This document shows positions 15,071 through 23,046 of a DNA stretch of 31,299 nt, piece after piece; the stretch's first letter is position 1; every line of letters begins with the position of its first letter. Source of the stretch: an uncultured Muribaculaceae bacterium (GTDB lineage: Bacteria; Bacteroidota; Bacteroidia; Bacteroidales; Muribaculaceae); assembly GCA_910583775.1 (NCBI GenBank), contig CAJTYD010000026.1, positions 1-31,299 of the forward strand, in the 5' to 3' direction. Under the pieces are notes generated by a model. That model had not been told where the DNA came from. It was given only the letters and a program-made list of their open reading frames with translations, and ran no database searches. The position numbers and the translations under genes are program-made.

Positions 15071-15120
15071 TTAATCCCGATTAATCATGAATAACCGGGA
15101 TTTATCCTGATTAATCCTGA
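15071..15120. repeat. 10-bp tandem repeat (TTAATCCYGA), panC upstream copy
   Basis: Five consecutive 10-bp units read TTAATCCCGA, TTAATCATGA, ATAACCGGGA, TTTATCCTGA and TTAATCCTGA. The third unit is the most diverged. The same unit recurs upstream of ridA at 31111-31190. A 10-bp period places each unit on the same face of the helix. Confidence 0.75.
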
Positions 15121-15123
15121 TCG

Positions 15124-15168
15124 GAGTTCTCAGAGTTCTCGGAGTTCTCAGAGTTCTCGGAGTTCTCG
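15124..15168. repeat. 9-bp tandem repeat (GAGTTCTCR), five units
   Basis: Five contiguous units of GAGTTCTC followed by A, G, A, G, G, directly abutting the decamer array. The repeat has no stop in one - strand frame, which gives a spurious RTLRTP-type reading, but no real protein is evident. Copy-number change by slippage would be easy. Confidence 0.85.
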
Positions 15169-15180
15169 GAGGCAGGCACG

Positions 15181-15299
15181 CGGAAAGCGCCGGAGGCGCG
15201 ATGTCCTTACAACCCCCGGTGTAAGCCGGGGGAGCAGAAACCACCCCCTCTCCTCGACGTGTGCGAGCCGAAGGCAAGCCTCTCCTCGCGTCAGCCCGA
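15181..15299. repeat. GC-rich hairpin cluster, possible dispersed repeat remnant
   Basis: Two hairpins stand close together: GCGCC/GGCGC (15187-15199, GGA loop) and CCCCCGG/CCGGGGG (15213-15232, 6-nt loop). A direct repeat CCTCTCCTCG occurs at 15247-15256 and 15279-15288. Similar GC-rich hairpin blocks occur in intergenic regions of other Bacteroidales, as far as I recall. No gene is supported here. Confidence 0.5.
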
Positions 15300-15300
15300 T

Positions 15301-15321
15301 TCAAAATTCAAAATTCAAAAT
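15301..15321. repeat. 7-bp tandem repeat (TCAAAAT), three units
   Basis: Three exact units of TCAAAAT. A related run of ATTCAAC/ATTCAAA lies between DUF4925 and uup at 28760-28783. The sequence from 15322 to 15390 shows nothing recognisable. Confidence 0.7.
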
Positions 15322-15398
15322 TAGTTAAAAGTTGCTATAATTGCAGTTTCCACGCCACGCCGCAACCTCCTCATAACGCGCGATTCAAAAAATTTTAT

Positions 15399-15406
15399 TA
15401 ACTTTG
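15399..15406 (+). promoter_or_regulatory. Probable -7 promoter element of the GT5-like gene
   Basis: TAACTTTG is an exact TAnnTTTG match, identical to the pdxA -7 box. It is 22 bp before the ATG at 15429, so the leader is about 15 nt. No clear -33 box is visible. Confidence 0.55.
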
Positions 15407-15428
15407 CGAAAGTTTTTTATTCTTTAAT

Positions 15429-16253
15429 ATGTCAAAACAAAGGATACTTTTTGTCGCTCCTGAAATTGCGCCCTATCTTCCCTCCTCAGAAAACTCGAAT
15501 CTGGGCCGCGACCTCCCTACCTCGATGCAGGCGCGGAAATTCGAAGTGAGGACTTTTATGCCTAATTTCGGTGCCGTCAACGAGCGGCGCAACCAGCTTC
15601 ACGAGGTGATCCGCCTCAGCGGCATCAACATTCCGATCGATGACGCCGACCACCCGCTGATCATCAAGGTCGCATCAATGCAGCCTTCAAGAATACAGGT
15701 CTATTTCGTTGACAACGACGACTATTTCCAGAAGTTGGAGTCGGACGTCGACCCCGTCGGCACAAACCGCCCCGACAACGACGAGCGAGCTATCTTCTTC
15801 GCCCGCGGAATGGTGGACACCGCTCGGAAACTCCGCTGGGAGCCCGACCTCATGTCGGTTTCCGGATGGATCTCGGCCCTCGTTCCCCTTTACGTCAAGA
15901 AGATTTTCTCCGACGGAACTTCTTTCATCAACACCAAGATTGTCTATACCGTCCTTAACGAGATGCCTTCCGAGACCGTCGACCCCGACATACTCGAAAA
16001 ACTCAAGACCGACGGCATAAAGGCCGCCGACCTCAAGCGCTTCAAGGACATGGCCGCCGACACCTCGCTGCTCTACAAGATGGCGATGACCTATTCCGAC
16101 GCAGTAGTCTTCTATTGCAAGACCCCTGACCCCGACCTGCTCGAATACGCGCAGTCTCTCGGCGTCCCCGTGGTCACGATGGATCCCGAAGCCAACAATA
16201 CCGAAGAGTATTACAACCTTTTCCAGTCTCTAACATCCAACGAAAAGAAATGA
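15429..16253 (+). CDS. Glycogen/starch synthase-like protein, GT5 N-terminal domain only
   Basis: This 274-residue protein resembles the N-terminal Rossmann domain of GT5 glycogen synthases: RILFVAPEIAPYLP, then EVRTFMPNFGAVNERRNQLHEVIRLSG, VYFVDNDDYF and DNDERAIFFARG. The C-terminal GT-B domain is missing altogether. The ADP-glucose-binding KxGG near the N-terminus is replaced by PSSENSNLGR, and the canonical HCHxW is SVSGW. Glycogen synthesis by this protein alone is therefore doubtful. Such short forms are widespread in Bacteroidales next to panC and a DUF4270 gene, so the family may have another role. Its stop overlaps the start of the DUF4270 gene (ATGA), so the two are translationally coupled. 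Confidence 0.85.
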   Translation: MSKQRILFVAPEIAPYLPSSENSNLGRDLPTSMQARKFEVRTFMPNFGAVNERRNQLHEVIRLSGINIPIDDADHPLIIKVASMQPSRIQVYFVDNDDYFQKLESDVDPVGTNRPDNDERAIFFARGMVDTARKLRWEPDLMSVSGWISALVPLYVKKIFSDGTSFINTKIVYTVLNEMPSETVDPDILEKLKTDGIKAADLKRFKDMAADTSLLYKMAMTYSDAVVFYCKTPDPDLLEYAQSLGVPVVTMDPEANNTEEYYNLFQSLTSNEKK

Positions 16254-17692
16254 ACTCCAGAATATTCAAGACGGGAATGCCCGCCGTCCTCTTCGCCGCT
16301 TTCTCCTTCATCCTTTTCCTCGGCTCATGCCAGGATGACGTCAGCAACGTCGGAGGCTCGCTCGCCGGCAACGAGGTGACGATCACCGTCGACTCCCTGG
16401 CAATGCAGATCGAGCACTCAACCGTCTACGAGCCCGTCTACAACGCGCGCTCAACCACCAAGCTCCTGGGCCGAATCAGCGTCCCGCAATATGGCGACCT
16501 CGACTGCTCTTTCGTCACCGAGCTTATGTGCGCCACTAAAATGGGCATCCCCGACTCCATCACCGTCAACGACATCGACTCGATGCGCCTGATGCTCTCC
16601 GTGCCGCGCGGCTCGCTCACCGGCGATTCCCTCGCCCCGCAGCAGCTGAAGGTTTTCCGTCTCACGAAACGTCTTCCCGCCGACATCACCAACGAGTTCG
16701 ATCCTGCCGGATATTACGACCCATCGCGTCCGCTCGGCGTCCGCAGCTATACCCTCTCGGCCATAGCCTCAGGCGACACCGCGTTCATGCAGGACCAGTA
16801 TATCCGAATCCCGGTGATGATGCCAAAGAAGTTCGCGACCGATTCCTTCGAGGCATACCGCAACAACAATCCCATCTTCCAGTGGCCCCAGAGCTTCGCC
16901 CAGGCTTTCCCCGGCCTCTATATCGAGCAGAACTTCGGAAACGGATGCGTGGGCTCGATAACAGGAGTCCAGGCCTTCACCTACTGGCACCGCACCGAGA
17001 TGAGATATGAGAAAGACCCCGCCTCCGAGACCGGAGCATACCATTACGTGCCTTATACGGTGCGGGATTCCGTGTGCCTCTTCGCCTCCCAGCCCGAGGT
17101 GATTTCGAGCAACATGATAAAGTTCAGGATCTCCGAAAGCATCAGGAAGCTCGTGGCCGAAAAGAAATCGGTGGTCACCACTCCCGGCGGTTATTACGTG
17201 AAGATCAAATTCCCAGCCCGACAGATCATCGAGAAATATAAGGACGACCTTTACCGTCTTTCGGTGGTTTCGCGCCTTTCTTTCCAGATTCCGGGACACG
17301 AGATCAAGAACGACTTCGGCATCGGCGTCGTCCCCACCCTGCTGATGGTCAAGACTTCGGAGCGCGAGAAATTTTTCAACGAGAACAAGATTCCTGACGG
17401 GAAGACCTCCTTCACCGCCACCTACAACGCCACCACCGGCACCTACTCCTTCAACAATCTTCGCGACTACATCATCAGCATGATCGACAAGGGAGAGGGC
17501 ATCACCGAAGACGACATCGACTTCTCGCTGGTGCCTGTGGTGATCTCCACCGAAGATGTTTCGAGCTATTACGGCAATTCTACCACATACGTGACGCGCT
17601 GCGCGCCCTATATCGGCCGCCCTACCATGACGCTCCTCGACCTTGACAAGACTGTCGTGGCGTTCACGTTCTCAAGCCAGATCATCGACTGA
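16250..17692 (+). CDS. DUF4270 family lipoprotein
   Basis: This 480-residue exported lipoprotein has a signal peptide with hydrophobic core about 11-25 and lipobox LGSC (C27), followed by QDDVSNVGGS. The mature part is rich in beta-type sequence with recurring S/T/D. The early DSLAMQIEHSTVY and LLGRISVPQYGDLDCSFVTEL are typical of DUF4270, a Bacteroidetes-only family of unknown function. It overlaps the GT5-like gene by 4 bp, an arrangement conserved in the order as far as I recall. A periplasmic or outer-membrane location is expected. I can suggest no reaction from the sequence; a role in surface glycan handling would be guesswork based on the neighbour. Confidence 0.9.
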   Translation: MNSRIFKTGMPAVLFAAFSFILFLGSCQDDVSNVGGSLAGNEVTITVDSLAMQIEHSTVYEPVYNARSTTKLLGRISVPQYGDLDCSFVTELMCATKMGIPDSITVNDIDSMRLMLSVPRGSLTGDSLAPQQLKVFRLTKRLPADITNEFDPAGYYDPSRPLGVRSYTLSAIASGDTAFMQDQYIRIPVMMPKKFATDSFEAYRNNNPIFQWPQSFAQAFPGLYIEQNFGNGCVGSITGVQAFTYWHRTEMRYEKDPASETGAYHYVPYTVRDSVCLFASQPEVISSNMIKFRISESIRKLVAEKKSVVTTPGGYYVKIKFPARQIIEKYKDDLYRLSVVSRLSFQIPGHEIKNDFGIGVVPTLLMVKTSEREKFFNENKIPDGKTSFTATYNATTGTYSFNNLRDYIISMIDKGEGITEDDIDFSLVPVVISTEDVSSYYGNSTTYVTRCAPYIGRPTMTLLDLDKTVVAFTFSSQIID

Positions 17693-17742
17693 CACCCGCA
17701 TCAATCATCCCCCCTGAATAAATCATCTCTCCGAAATAGAAT

Positions 17743-18834
17743 ATGAGTCTCGCCATCCTTCTTTTCAGTCTTCTCTCGTTTCTCACCGGCGCGCCGTCGC
17801 CCGGCGAAAACCAGCGCGCCGAGCTTCTCTTCGTCGGCGACGCCATGCAGCACCAGGCGCAGCTCGACCGCGCCCGCGAGATCGCAGGAGGAAAAGGCTA
17901 CGACTATTCGGGTTGTTTCACATATATAGCCCCTGCCGTGACGGAGGCCGACTACGCCGTGTGCAACCTCGAGGTGCCTCTCGGAGGCGGTCCCGATTAT
18001 ACGGGTTATCCCTGCTTTTCGGCTCCCGATTCCTACGCCAGCGCCCTCAAGGACGCCGGCTTCGACATGTTCCTCACCGCCAACAACCATTGTCTCGACC
18101 GCCGCGACAAAGCCGCGCGCCGCACGCTATCGGCCCTCGATTCGCTGGGCGTCGACCATATAGGCACATACCACGACCGCGCGCAGCGCGACTCCCTCGT
18201 GCCTTTCATCCGTAACATAAAGGGATTCCGGGTCGGTTTCCTCAATTATACCTACGGCACCAACGGCATTGAGCCCCGGGAGGGCGCGGAAATCTCGCTC
18301 ATCGACCGCGACCGGATGGCGCAGGAGATAAAGAAGACTCGCGACGCCGGAGCCGAAATCGTGGTCGTGGCCATACACTGGGGCGTGGAATACGTGCTGC
18401 TCCCCAACGCCAACCAGAAGAGCCTGGCGAAATTCCTCGTCGACCAGGGCGTCGACATGATCATCGGAGGCCACCCCCACGTGATCCAGCCCATGGAGAT
18501 CGTGCGCAACGAGAAGGAACAGAAGGATGTGCTTCTCGTATACTCACTCGGCAATTTCATCTCCAACATGAAGACCGGCGACACCCGCGGCGGGGCTCTG
18601 GTGCGGGCCACGATCGAACGCGGCTCCGACGGCAAAGCCCGCTTCAAGGAAGCGGATTACGACACATTCTTCTCGGCCAAACCCGCCGGAGGAAACACCA
18701 ACTTCACCGTGATTCCCTCCTGGATGCCCGACCTCATCCCCGCCGCCCAGCGCCAGCACTGGATGATCTTCGACCGCGGAGCGCAGAAGATATTCGACAC
18801 CCATAATGTCAACGTGCCCCGCAGACATAAATAA
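17743..18834 (+). CDS. CapA-family metallophosphoesterase-like protein (PGA_cap domain)
   Basis: This 363-residue protein has an N-terminal hydrophobic segment (about 2-17), probably a signal peptide, and then a CapA/PGA_cap domain with the calcineurin-like fold. Metal-site motifs are visible: FVGDAMQH (about 29-36), NLEVPLGG, TANNHCLDR, IHWGVEY and GGHPHVIQP, with VYSLGNFISN near residue 270. In Bacillus, CapA takes part in poly-gamma-glutamate capsule assembly. In Bacteroidetes this family is common without capB/capC, as here, so its substrate is unknown. It follows the DUF4270 gene by 50 bp and may be co-transcribed with it. No promoter with TAnnTTTG is seen in the gap. Confidence 0.9.
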   Translation: MSLAILLFSLLSFLTGAPSPGENQRAELLFVGDAMQHQAQLDRAREIAGGKGYDYSGCFTYIAPAVTEADYAVCNLEVPLGGGPDYTGYPCFSAPDSYASALKDAGFDMFLTANNHCLDRRDKAARRTLSALDSLGVDHIGTYHDRAQRDSLVPFIRNIKGFRVGFLNYTYGTNGIEPREGAEISLIDRDRMAQEIKKTRDAGAEIVVVAIHWGVEYVLLPNANQKSLAKFLVDQGVDMIIGGHPHVIQPMEIVRNEKEQKDVLLVYSLGNFISNMKTGDTRGGALVRATIERGSDGKARFKEADYDTFFSAKPAGGNTNFTVIPSWMPDLIPAAQRQHWMIFDRGAQKIFDTHNVNVPRRHK

Positions 18835-18915
18835 GCCCGGCGCGTCAAGACGTCAGCGATAGAAGCGAAATAGAAGTAGAAGAAAAAGACAGAAAGCAAA
18901 AGATAGAAACAGATA

Positions 18916-20529
18916 ATGATTCAGACGAATAACCTTTGCATGCAGTTCGGTAAACGCGTGCTCTTTCAGGATGTAAATCTCACATTCAACCGTGGCAACT
19001 GTTATGGAATAATCGGAGCCAACGGCGCAGGAAAATCAACCCTGATGAAAATTCTTTCGGGAGAACTCTCCCCCACACACGGAACGGTGACCTTCGGCCC
19101 GGGCGAGCGTCTGTCGGTGCTGAGCCAGGATCACTTCGAGTTCGACGAATGCACCGTAATCGAGACCGTGCTCCGCGGCCACACCGTGCTCTGGGACATC
19201 ATGCAGCAGAAAGACGCCATCTACGCCAAGCCCGATTTCTCCGATGAAGACGGCATCAAGGCCGCCGAACTCGAGGAGAAGTTCGCCGAGCTTGAGGGCT
19301 GGAACGCCGAAAGCGACGCAGCCGCCCTGCTCAGCGGCCTCGGCATCAGGGAAGACCGCCATTATATGCTCATGAAAGACATGAGCGCCAACGAGAAGGT
19401 GCGCGTACTCCTCGCCAAGGCCCTCTTCGGCAACCCCGACAACCTGCTGCTCGACGAGCCTACCAACGACCTCGACCTCGAGACCGTGGCATGGCTTGAG
19501 AATTACCTCTCCAATTTCGAGAACACTGTGCTCGTGGTGAGCCACGACCGCCATTTCCTCAATGCCGTCTCCACCCATACCCTCGACATAGACTACAACA
19601 AGATATCGCTCTTCGCCGGCAACTACGACTTCTGGTACCAGTCGTCGCAGCTCGCCCTGCGCCAGCAGCAGGCCGCCAACAAGAAGGCCGAGGAGAAGCG
19701 CAAGGAGCTCATGGAGTTCATCCAGCGCTTCAGCGCCAACGTGGCCAAGAGCAAGCAGACCACAAGCCGCAAGAAGATGCTCGAGAAACTCAACGTCGAG
19801 GAGATCCAGCCCTCCACCCGCCGTTATCCCGGAATCATCTTCACTCCCAACCGCGAGGTGGGCAACAAGATCCTCGAGGTGAAGGGTCTGGCGGCGAGCG
19901 TCGACGGAGAGACCCTCTTCTCCGATGTCAACTTCCAGGTCGAGAAGGGCGACAAGGTGGCTTTCCTCAGCCGTGATCCCCGCGCCATGACCGCATTCTT
20001 CGAAATAATCATGGGCAACCGCAAGCCGGATGCCGGAGAATTCGACTGGGGGCAGACCATCACGACGGCCTATCTCCCGCTCGACAACGGCTCTTTCTTC
20101 GAATCAGACCTCAACCTTGTCGACTGGCTCTGCCAGTATAGCTCCGACTCTTCGGAAATCTATCTCAAGGGATTTCTGGGCAAGATGCTTTTCAGCGGAG
20201 AGGAAGTGCTTAAGAAGGCAAGCGTGCTTTCCGGAGGGGAGAAGATCCGCTGCATGATCGCGCGCATGATGCTCACCGACGCCAACACCCTCGTGCTCGA
20301 CTCCCCTACCAACCATCTCGACCTCGAGTCGATCCAGGCTTTCAACAACACGCTGCAGAATTTCAAGGGCGTCGTCCTCATGTCGAGCCATGACCATGAG
20401 TTCATCCAGACGGTCTGCAACCGCGTGATCGAGCTCACGCCCAAGGGCATCATCGACAAGATGATGGACTACGACGACTATATCGTCGACGAGAAAGTTG
20501 CCGCCGCCCGCGAGCGCCTCTACAACTGA
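18916..20529 (+). CDS. ABC-F family ATPase, YbiT-like
   Basis: This 537-residue soluble protein has two ABC domains and no membrane segments. ABC-F proteins bind the ribosomal E site and help translation. NBD1 (1-230) is intact: Walker A GANGAGKST (34-42) and LLLDEPTNDLD with D180-E181, although the signature is MSANEKVRV rather than LSGGE. The linker (about 240-300) is charged and helical. NBD2 has a normal signature, LSGGEKIR (438-445), but no Walker A lysine: residues 350-362 read FLSRDPRAMTAFF. Its Walker B has Ser463 in place of the catalytic Glu. The second site is therefore probably inactive. The N-terminal MIQTNNLCMQFGKRVLF resembles E. coli YbiT. The leader at 18860-18915 is almost pure purine. 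Confidence 0.9.
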   Translation: MIQTNNLCMQFGKRVLFQDVNLTFNRGNCYGIIGANGAGKSTLMKILSGELSPTHGTVTFGPGERLSVLSQDHFEFDECTVIETVLRGHTVLWDIMQQKDAIYAKPDFSDEDGIKAAELEEKFAELEGWNAESDAAALLSGLGIREDRHYMLMKDMSANEKVRVLLAKALFGNPDNLLLDEPTNDLDLETVAWLENYLSNFENTVLVVSHDRHFLNAVSTHTLDIDYNKISLFAGNYDFWYQSSQLALRQQQAANKKAEEKRKELMEFIQRFSANVAKSKQTTSRKKMLEKLNVEEIQPSTRRYPGIIFTPNREVGNKILEVKGLAASVDGETLFSDVNFQVEKGDKVAFLSRDPRAMTAFFEIIMGNRKPDAGEFDWGQTITTAYLPLDNGSFFESDLNLVDWLCQYSSDSSEIYLKGFLGKMLFSGEEVLKKASVLSGGEKIRCMIARMMLTDANTLVLDSPTNHLDLESIQAFNNTLQNFKGVVLMSSHDHEFIQTVCNRVIELTPKGIIDKMMDYDDYIVDEKVAAARERLYN

Positions 20530-20537
20530 CCCGCCAT

Positions 20538-21386
20538 TTACTGACTGCCCGACGCTTCGGAAATGAAAGCCTCCACCTGAGGCAATGAAGCGTCTTTGAG
20601 CAGAACCGTATTATCAGAGGAGAGAAGATATATCACCGGCATTGCCGGAAGTGAATATATCTCTCTCCTTTCTATTTCTCCGGCCGGAGAGTAGCCGTCA
20701 AGCCAGGAAAGGGGGAGAATGCCGGAAGAGTTTTCCCAGATCTTTCTGTCGCCGTAAGGATATACGGCCACCACACGCAGCCGTCCGGAAGCAACCGCTT
20801 CCGAAAGCGGACGCATCTCTTTGAGAAGATTCAGAATCTCATGGCAATGGCTGCATTCCGGGTCATGGAAAAGCAGCATCGTCAACCCGGCTTTTGCCGT
20901 CTCCCTGTATAAGGAAGTGATTCTGCCTTCGGATAGTCCGATTTTAAAATCGGCCGCTTTAGTGCCTTTTCGGTTCTTCATGACATCGGCTATACGCTCC
21001 CTTATCCTCGCTTTAAGCGCCTGATCCGGAAAATCCGATTCATCGGCGCCCTTAAGGAAAAGATAATACGTCTCCTCATCCCGCATATAGGAATTCGGAC
21101 TGGTCAGAAACAGCTCGGCCATCTCCAGAACCCGGAGGTAAGCCTCCTCCGTTGCCCGGGCCTTGTCCATAAGAATTGCGACCGCCGTTTCCGCATCCTG
21201 CGCGGAAGCGTAAGGAAAAACGGAGAAATATCTTTTGAAACTGTTTTCCATGAAACGGTCGTCCCGGATCTTCAGGCTGTCGGTGAAATCCATCCTGTCC
21301 CAGAAATGGACTATCGTATACCCGGCCTCCTCCCTCTCGTCGGCTATATGTTTTCCGATTTCGACTATTCGGGCAAGACACGTCAC
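20538..21386 (-). pseudogene. DUF5106 thioredoxin-like protein, 5'-truncated
   Basis: The 282 codons encode a DUF5106-type region (VHFWDRMDFTDS at about 26-37, through about residue 145) followed by a thioredoxin-fold domain with CxxC at C178 and C181 (PECSHCHEI). These proteins are normally exported and belong to periplasmic redox or nutrient-acquisition systems. The frame starts MTCLARIVEIGKHIADE with no signal peptide or lipobox. Its 5' end overlaps the opposite-strand DUF3575-like remnant, and no promoter is visible. The real N-terminus therefore appears lost, and the recognisable homology begins near 21345. The remainder is intact and could still be translated in the cytosol if transcribed, where it would probably not do its original job. 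Confidence 0.7.
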
Positions 21387-21731
21387 CAGGGATTCACATC
21401 ATACGTCATCGAGCCCCGTTTCTGGCTCCGCAGAGATTCTTCGTTCAAGGGATTGTTCGCGGGAATCTACGGCCAGTTCGGCGATTACAACGATATCAAC
21501 CCCTCGCGCAAATATACAGGCCATTTCTGGGGAGCCGGCATTTCCGCAGGATATCTGTATCCCGTCTGGAAAGGACTTGCGCTCGAATTCAATGTCAAGG
21601 CTGGTTACCGCAATACCGAAATCAAGGAATATGTGCTCAATCAGGAGTGCGACCGCTGTCTCGACCGGAGGTTCAGCAGGAACCGGTTCGTGCTTTCGGG
21701 TTTCGCGCTCAACGTTTCCTGGAGATTCTGA
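21306..21731 (+). pseudogene. DUF3575-like fimbrial-operon protein, 5'-truncated remnant
   Basis: The 141-codon frame matches the C-terminal two thirds of DUF3575 proteins, small outer-membrane-like beta proteins that head many Bacteroidales fimbrial operons. FTSYVIEPRFWL, FKGLFAGIYGQFGDYN, GHFWGAGISAGYLYPVWKGLALEF and the CxxC-like ECDRC followed by FALNVSWRF are the recognisable parts. The usual signal peptide and first strands are absent; sequence before about 21360 does not resemble the family. It ends 25 bp before the fimbrillin gene and was probably the first gene of that operon. Together with the truncated gene on the other strand it marks a deletion junction near 21340-21366. Confidence 0.65.
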
Positions 21732-21756
21732 AAAAACAAAAAAATAACATACAATT

Positions 21757-23019
21757 ATGAAAAAACTATTTACACAGCTGGCGCTCGCCTCGCTGCTTAT
21801 CGCCTGTGGCGCCTGCTCCTCTGAGGAGGGAACCCCTGAAGAAAACCAGACCGGACGAGTTTTCGTCAAGCTTGAGAATGTGATCAAGCCCTCGACCAAA
21901 ACGCGCACGATGGAAAATCCCAAAACCGAAGCCGACGTTACCGAATTCCACAACGGATTCATTATCTTCGGAACCCCTAAAGAGGCTATCCGCAAACATT
22001 ACGAAATAGTTTCAGATCCTGCTGAAGCAAACAAGAACGACCATATAGTCCTGCTCGACGAGCTCCTTGAGGGAAAGACATTCGAGGGAATACCCGGCGA
22101 CGTCACAAACGTGGCTATAGTGGCAAATGTTACCGAGGATGAACTCAATCCAGAAGACTTCCACAACGGCACGATCCGCTTCCACAACGATGTTCTCAAC
22201 CACGTGATCCAGCTCCGCAACCAGTATGCCGACAACATGAGCCATGTCGCCCTTTACGACATGAAGATGCTCCAGGGCGTCACCGGCGGCGCGATGAGCG
22301 CGGCTCTTGAGCTCCGTCCGATGTGCGCCCGCCTGGAGATACCCAAGATCACCCCGGGGCCTGACGTGGTGGAATATCAGGTTGACGGAATATATCTTGC
22401 CGGTTTCTACAACCAGATGTATATAAGCCAGATCTCAAACCGGGACTTCTGGACAGGTCCCGACTACGACACTCAGGATCCTTCGCTTGCCCTCAGGAAT
22501 TTTTATACCGGCTATCCCTATCTGGCCCATACCGGAAGCGATATCCGCGCCGTGAAGGAAACCATGACTTCCGGAGAGACCACTCGGGAAGTCACCGCCT
22601 TCTATCCCTCGGAGGAAGGAAAGGTCTGGGCATTCCCGTTCTTCGGCAAATACGAAAGGCGCAATGACGACCAGCATTACGGCCTGAGGCTCATCGTGAA
22701 GGTCTCACATCTAAAGGTATATCTCCTTGACGACCACGGCAACCGAGTGCCGCGCGATGTCACCGAGTATGACAGGCAGCAGGGCATTCCCGAAGAGCGC
22801 GCCGGCATCCGCTATCTGAATATCAACGGGTTTGTGGAAGATTATCACAACACACTCGCCGAGCCCATACAGTTCTACAACGGAAATGTCTACACTGTCC
22901 AGAACTTCGAGATCACCACGCAGAATCTCTCCGACAAGATTATGCCCAACGACATAAACGTCACGCTTTCCGTCACTGTAAAGCCCTGGATAATCAAGAA
23001 AGTATATCCCCAGATCTAA
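21757..23019 (+). CDS. Fimbrillin-family lipoprotein, probable major fimbrial subunit
   Basis: This 420-residue lipoprotein precursor has signal peptide MKKLFTQLALASLLIAC, with C17 or C20 as the lipidated Cys. The mature part begins with a short acidic stretch and then GRVFVKLENVI, the first conserved strand of Mfa1/FimA-type fimbrillins. The sequence ends with LSVTVKPWIIKKVYPQI; a terminal strand of this kind is donated during strand-exchange polymerisation. An arginine suited to trypsin- or gingipain-like maturation occurs in STKTRTMENP (about 47-56). As the first intact gene of a four-gene operon with a FimB/Mfa2-like anchor, it is best read as the shaft subunit. Identity to a named subunit is too low to assign a symbol. 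Confidence 0.85.
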   Translation: MKKLFTQLALASLLIACGACSSEEGTPEENQTGRVFVKLENVIKPSTKTRTMENPKTEADVTEFHNGFIIFGTPKEAIRKHYEIVSDPAEANKNDHIVLLDELLEGKTFEGIPGDVTNVAIVANVTEDELNPEDFHNGTIRFHNDVLNHVIQLRNQYADNMSHVALYDMKMLQGVTGGAMSAALELRPMCARLEIPKITPGPDVVEYQVDGIYLAGFYNQMYISQISNRDFWTGPDYDTQDPSLALRNFYTGYPYLAHTGSDIRAVKETMTSGETTREVTAFYPSEEGKVWAFPFFGKYERRNDDQHYGLRLIVKVSHLKVYLLDDHGNRVPRDVTEYDRQQGIPEERAGIRYLNINGFVEDYHNTLAEPIQFYNGNVYTVQNFEITTQNLSDKIMPNDINVTLSVTVKPWIIKKVYPQI

Positions 23020-23046
23020 TTCTAATTCTCATTCCTCCCATAAGAC

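Noticed and set aside
15124..15168. CRISPR-like array
   Set aside because: The 9-bp units are contiguous with no spacers.
15071..15304. 77-codon - strand frame across the repeat block
   Set aside because: It is made largely of the 9-bp and 10-bp repeats and hairpins (RTLRTP-type repetition); such frames are typical repeat artefacts.
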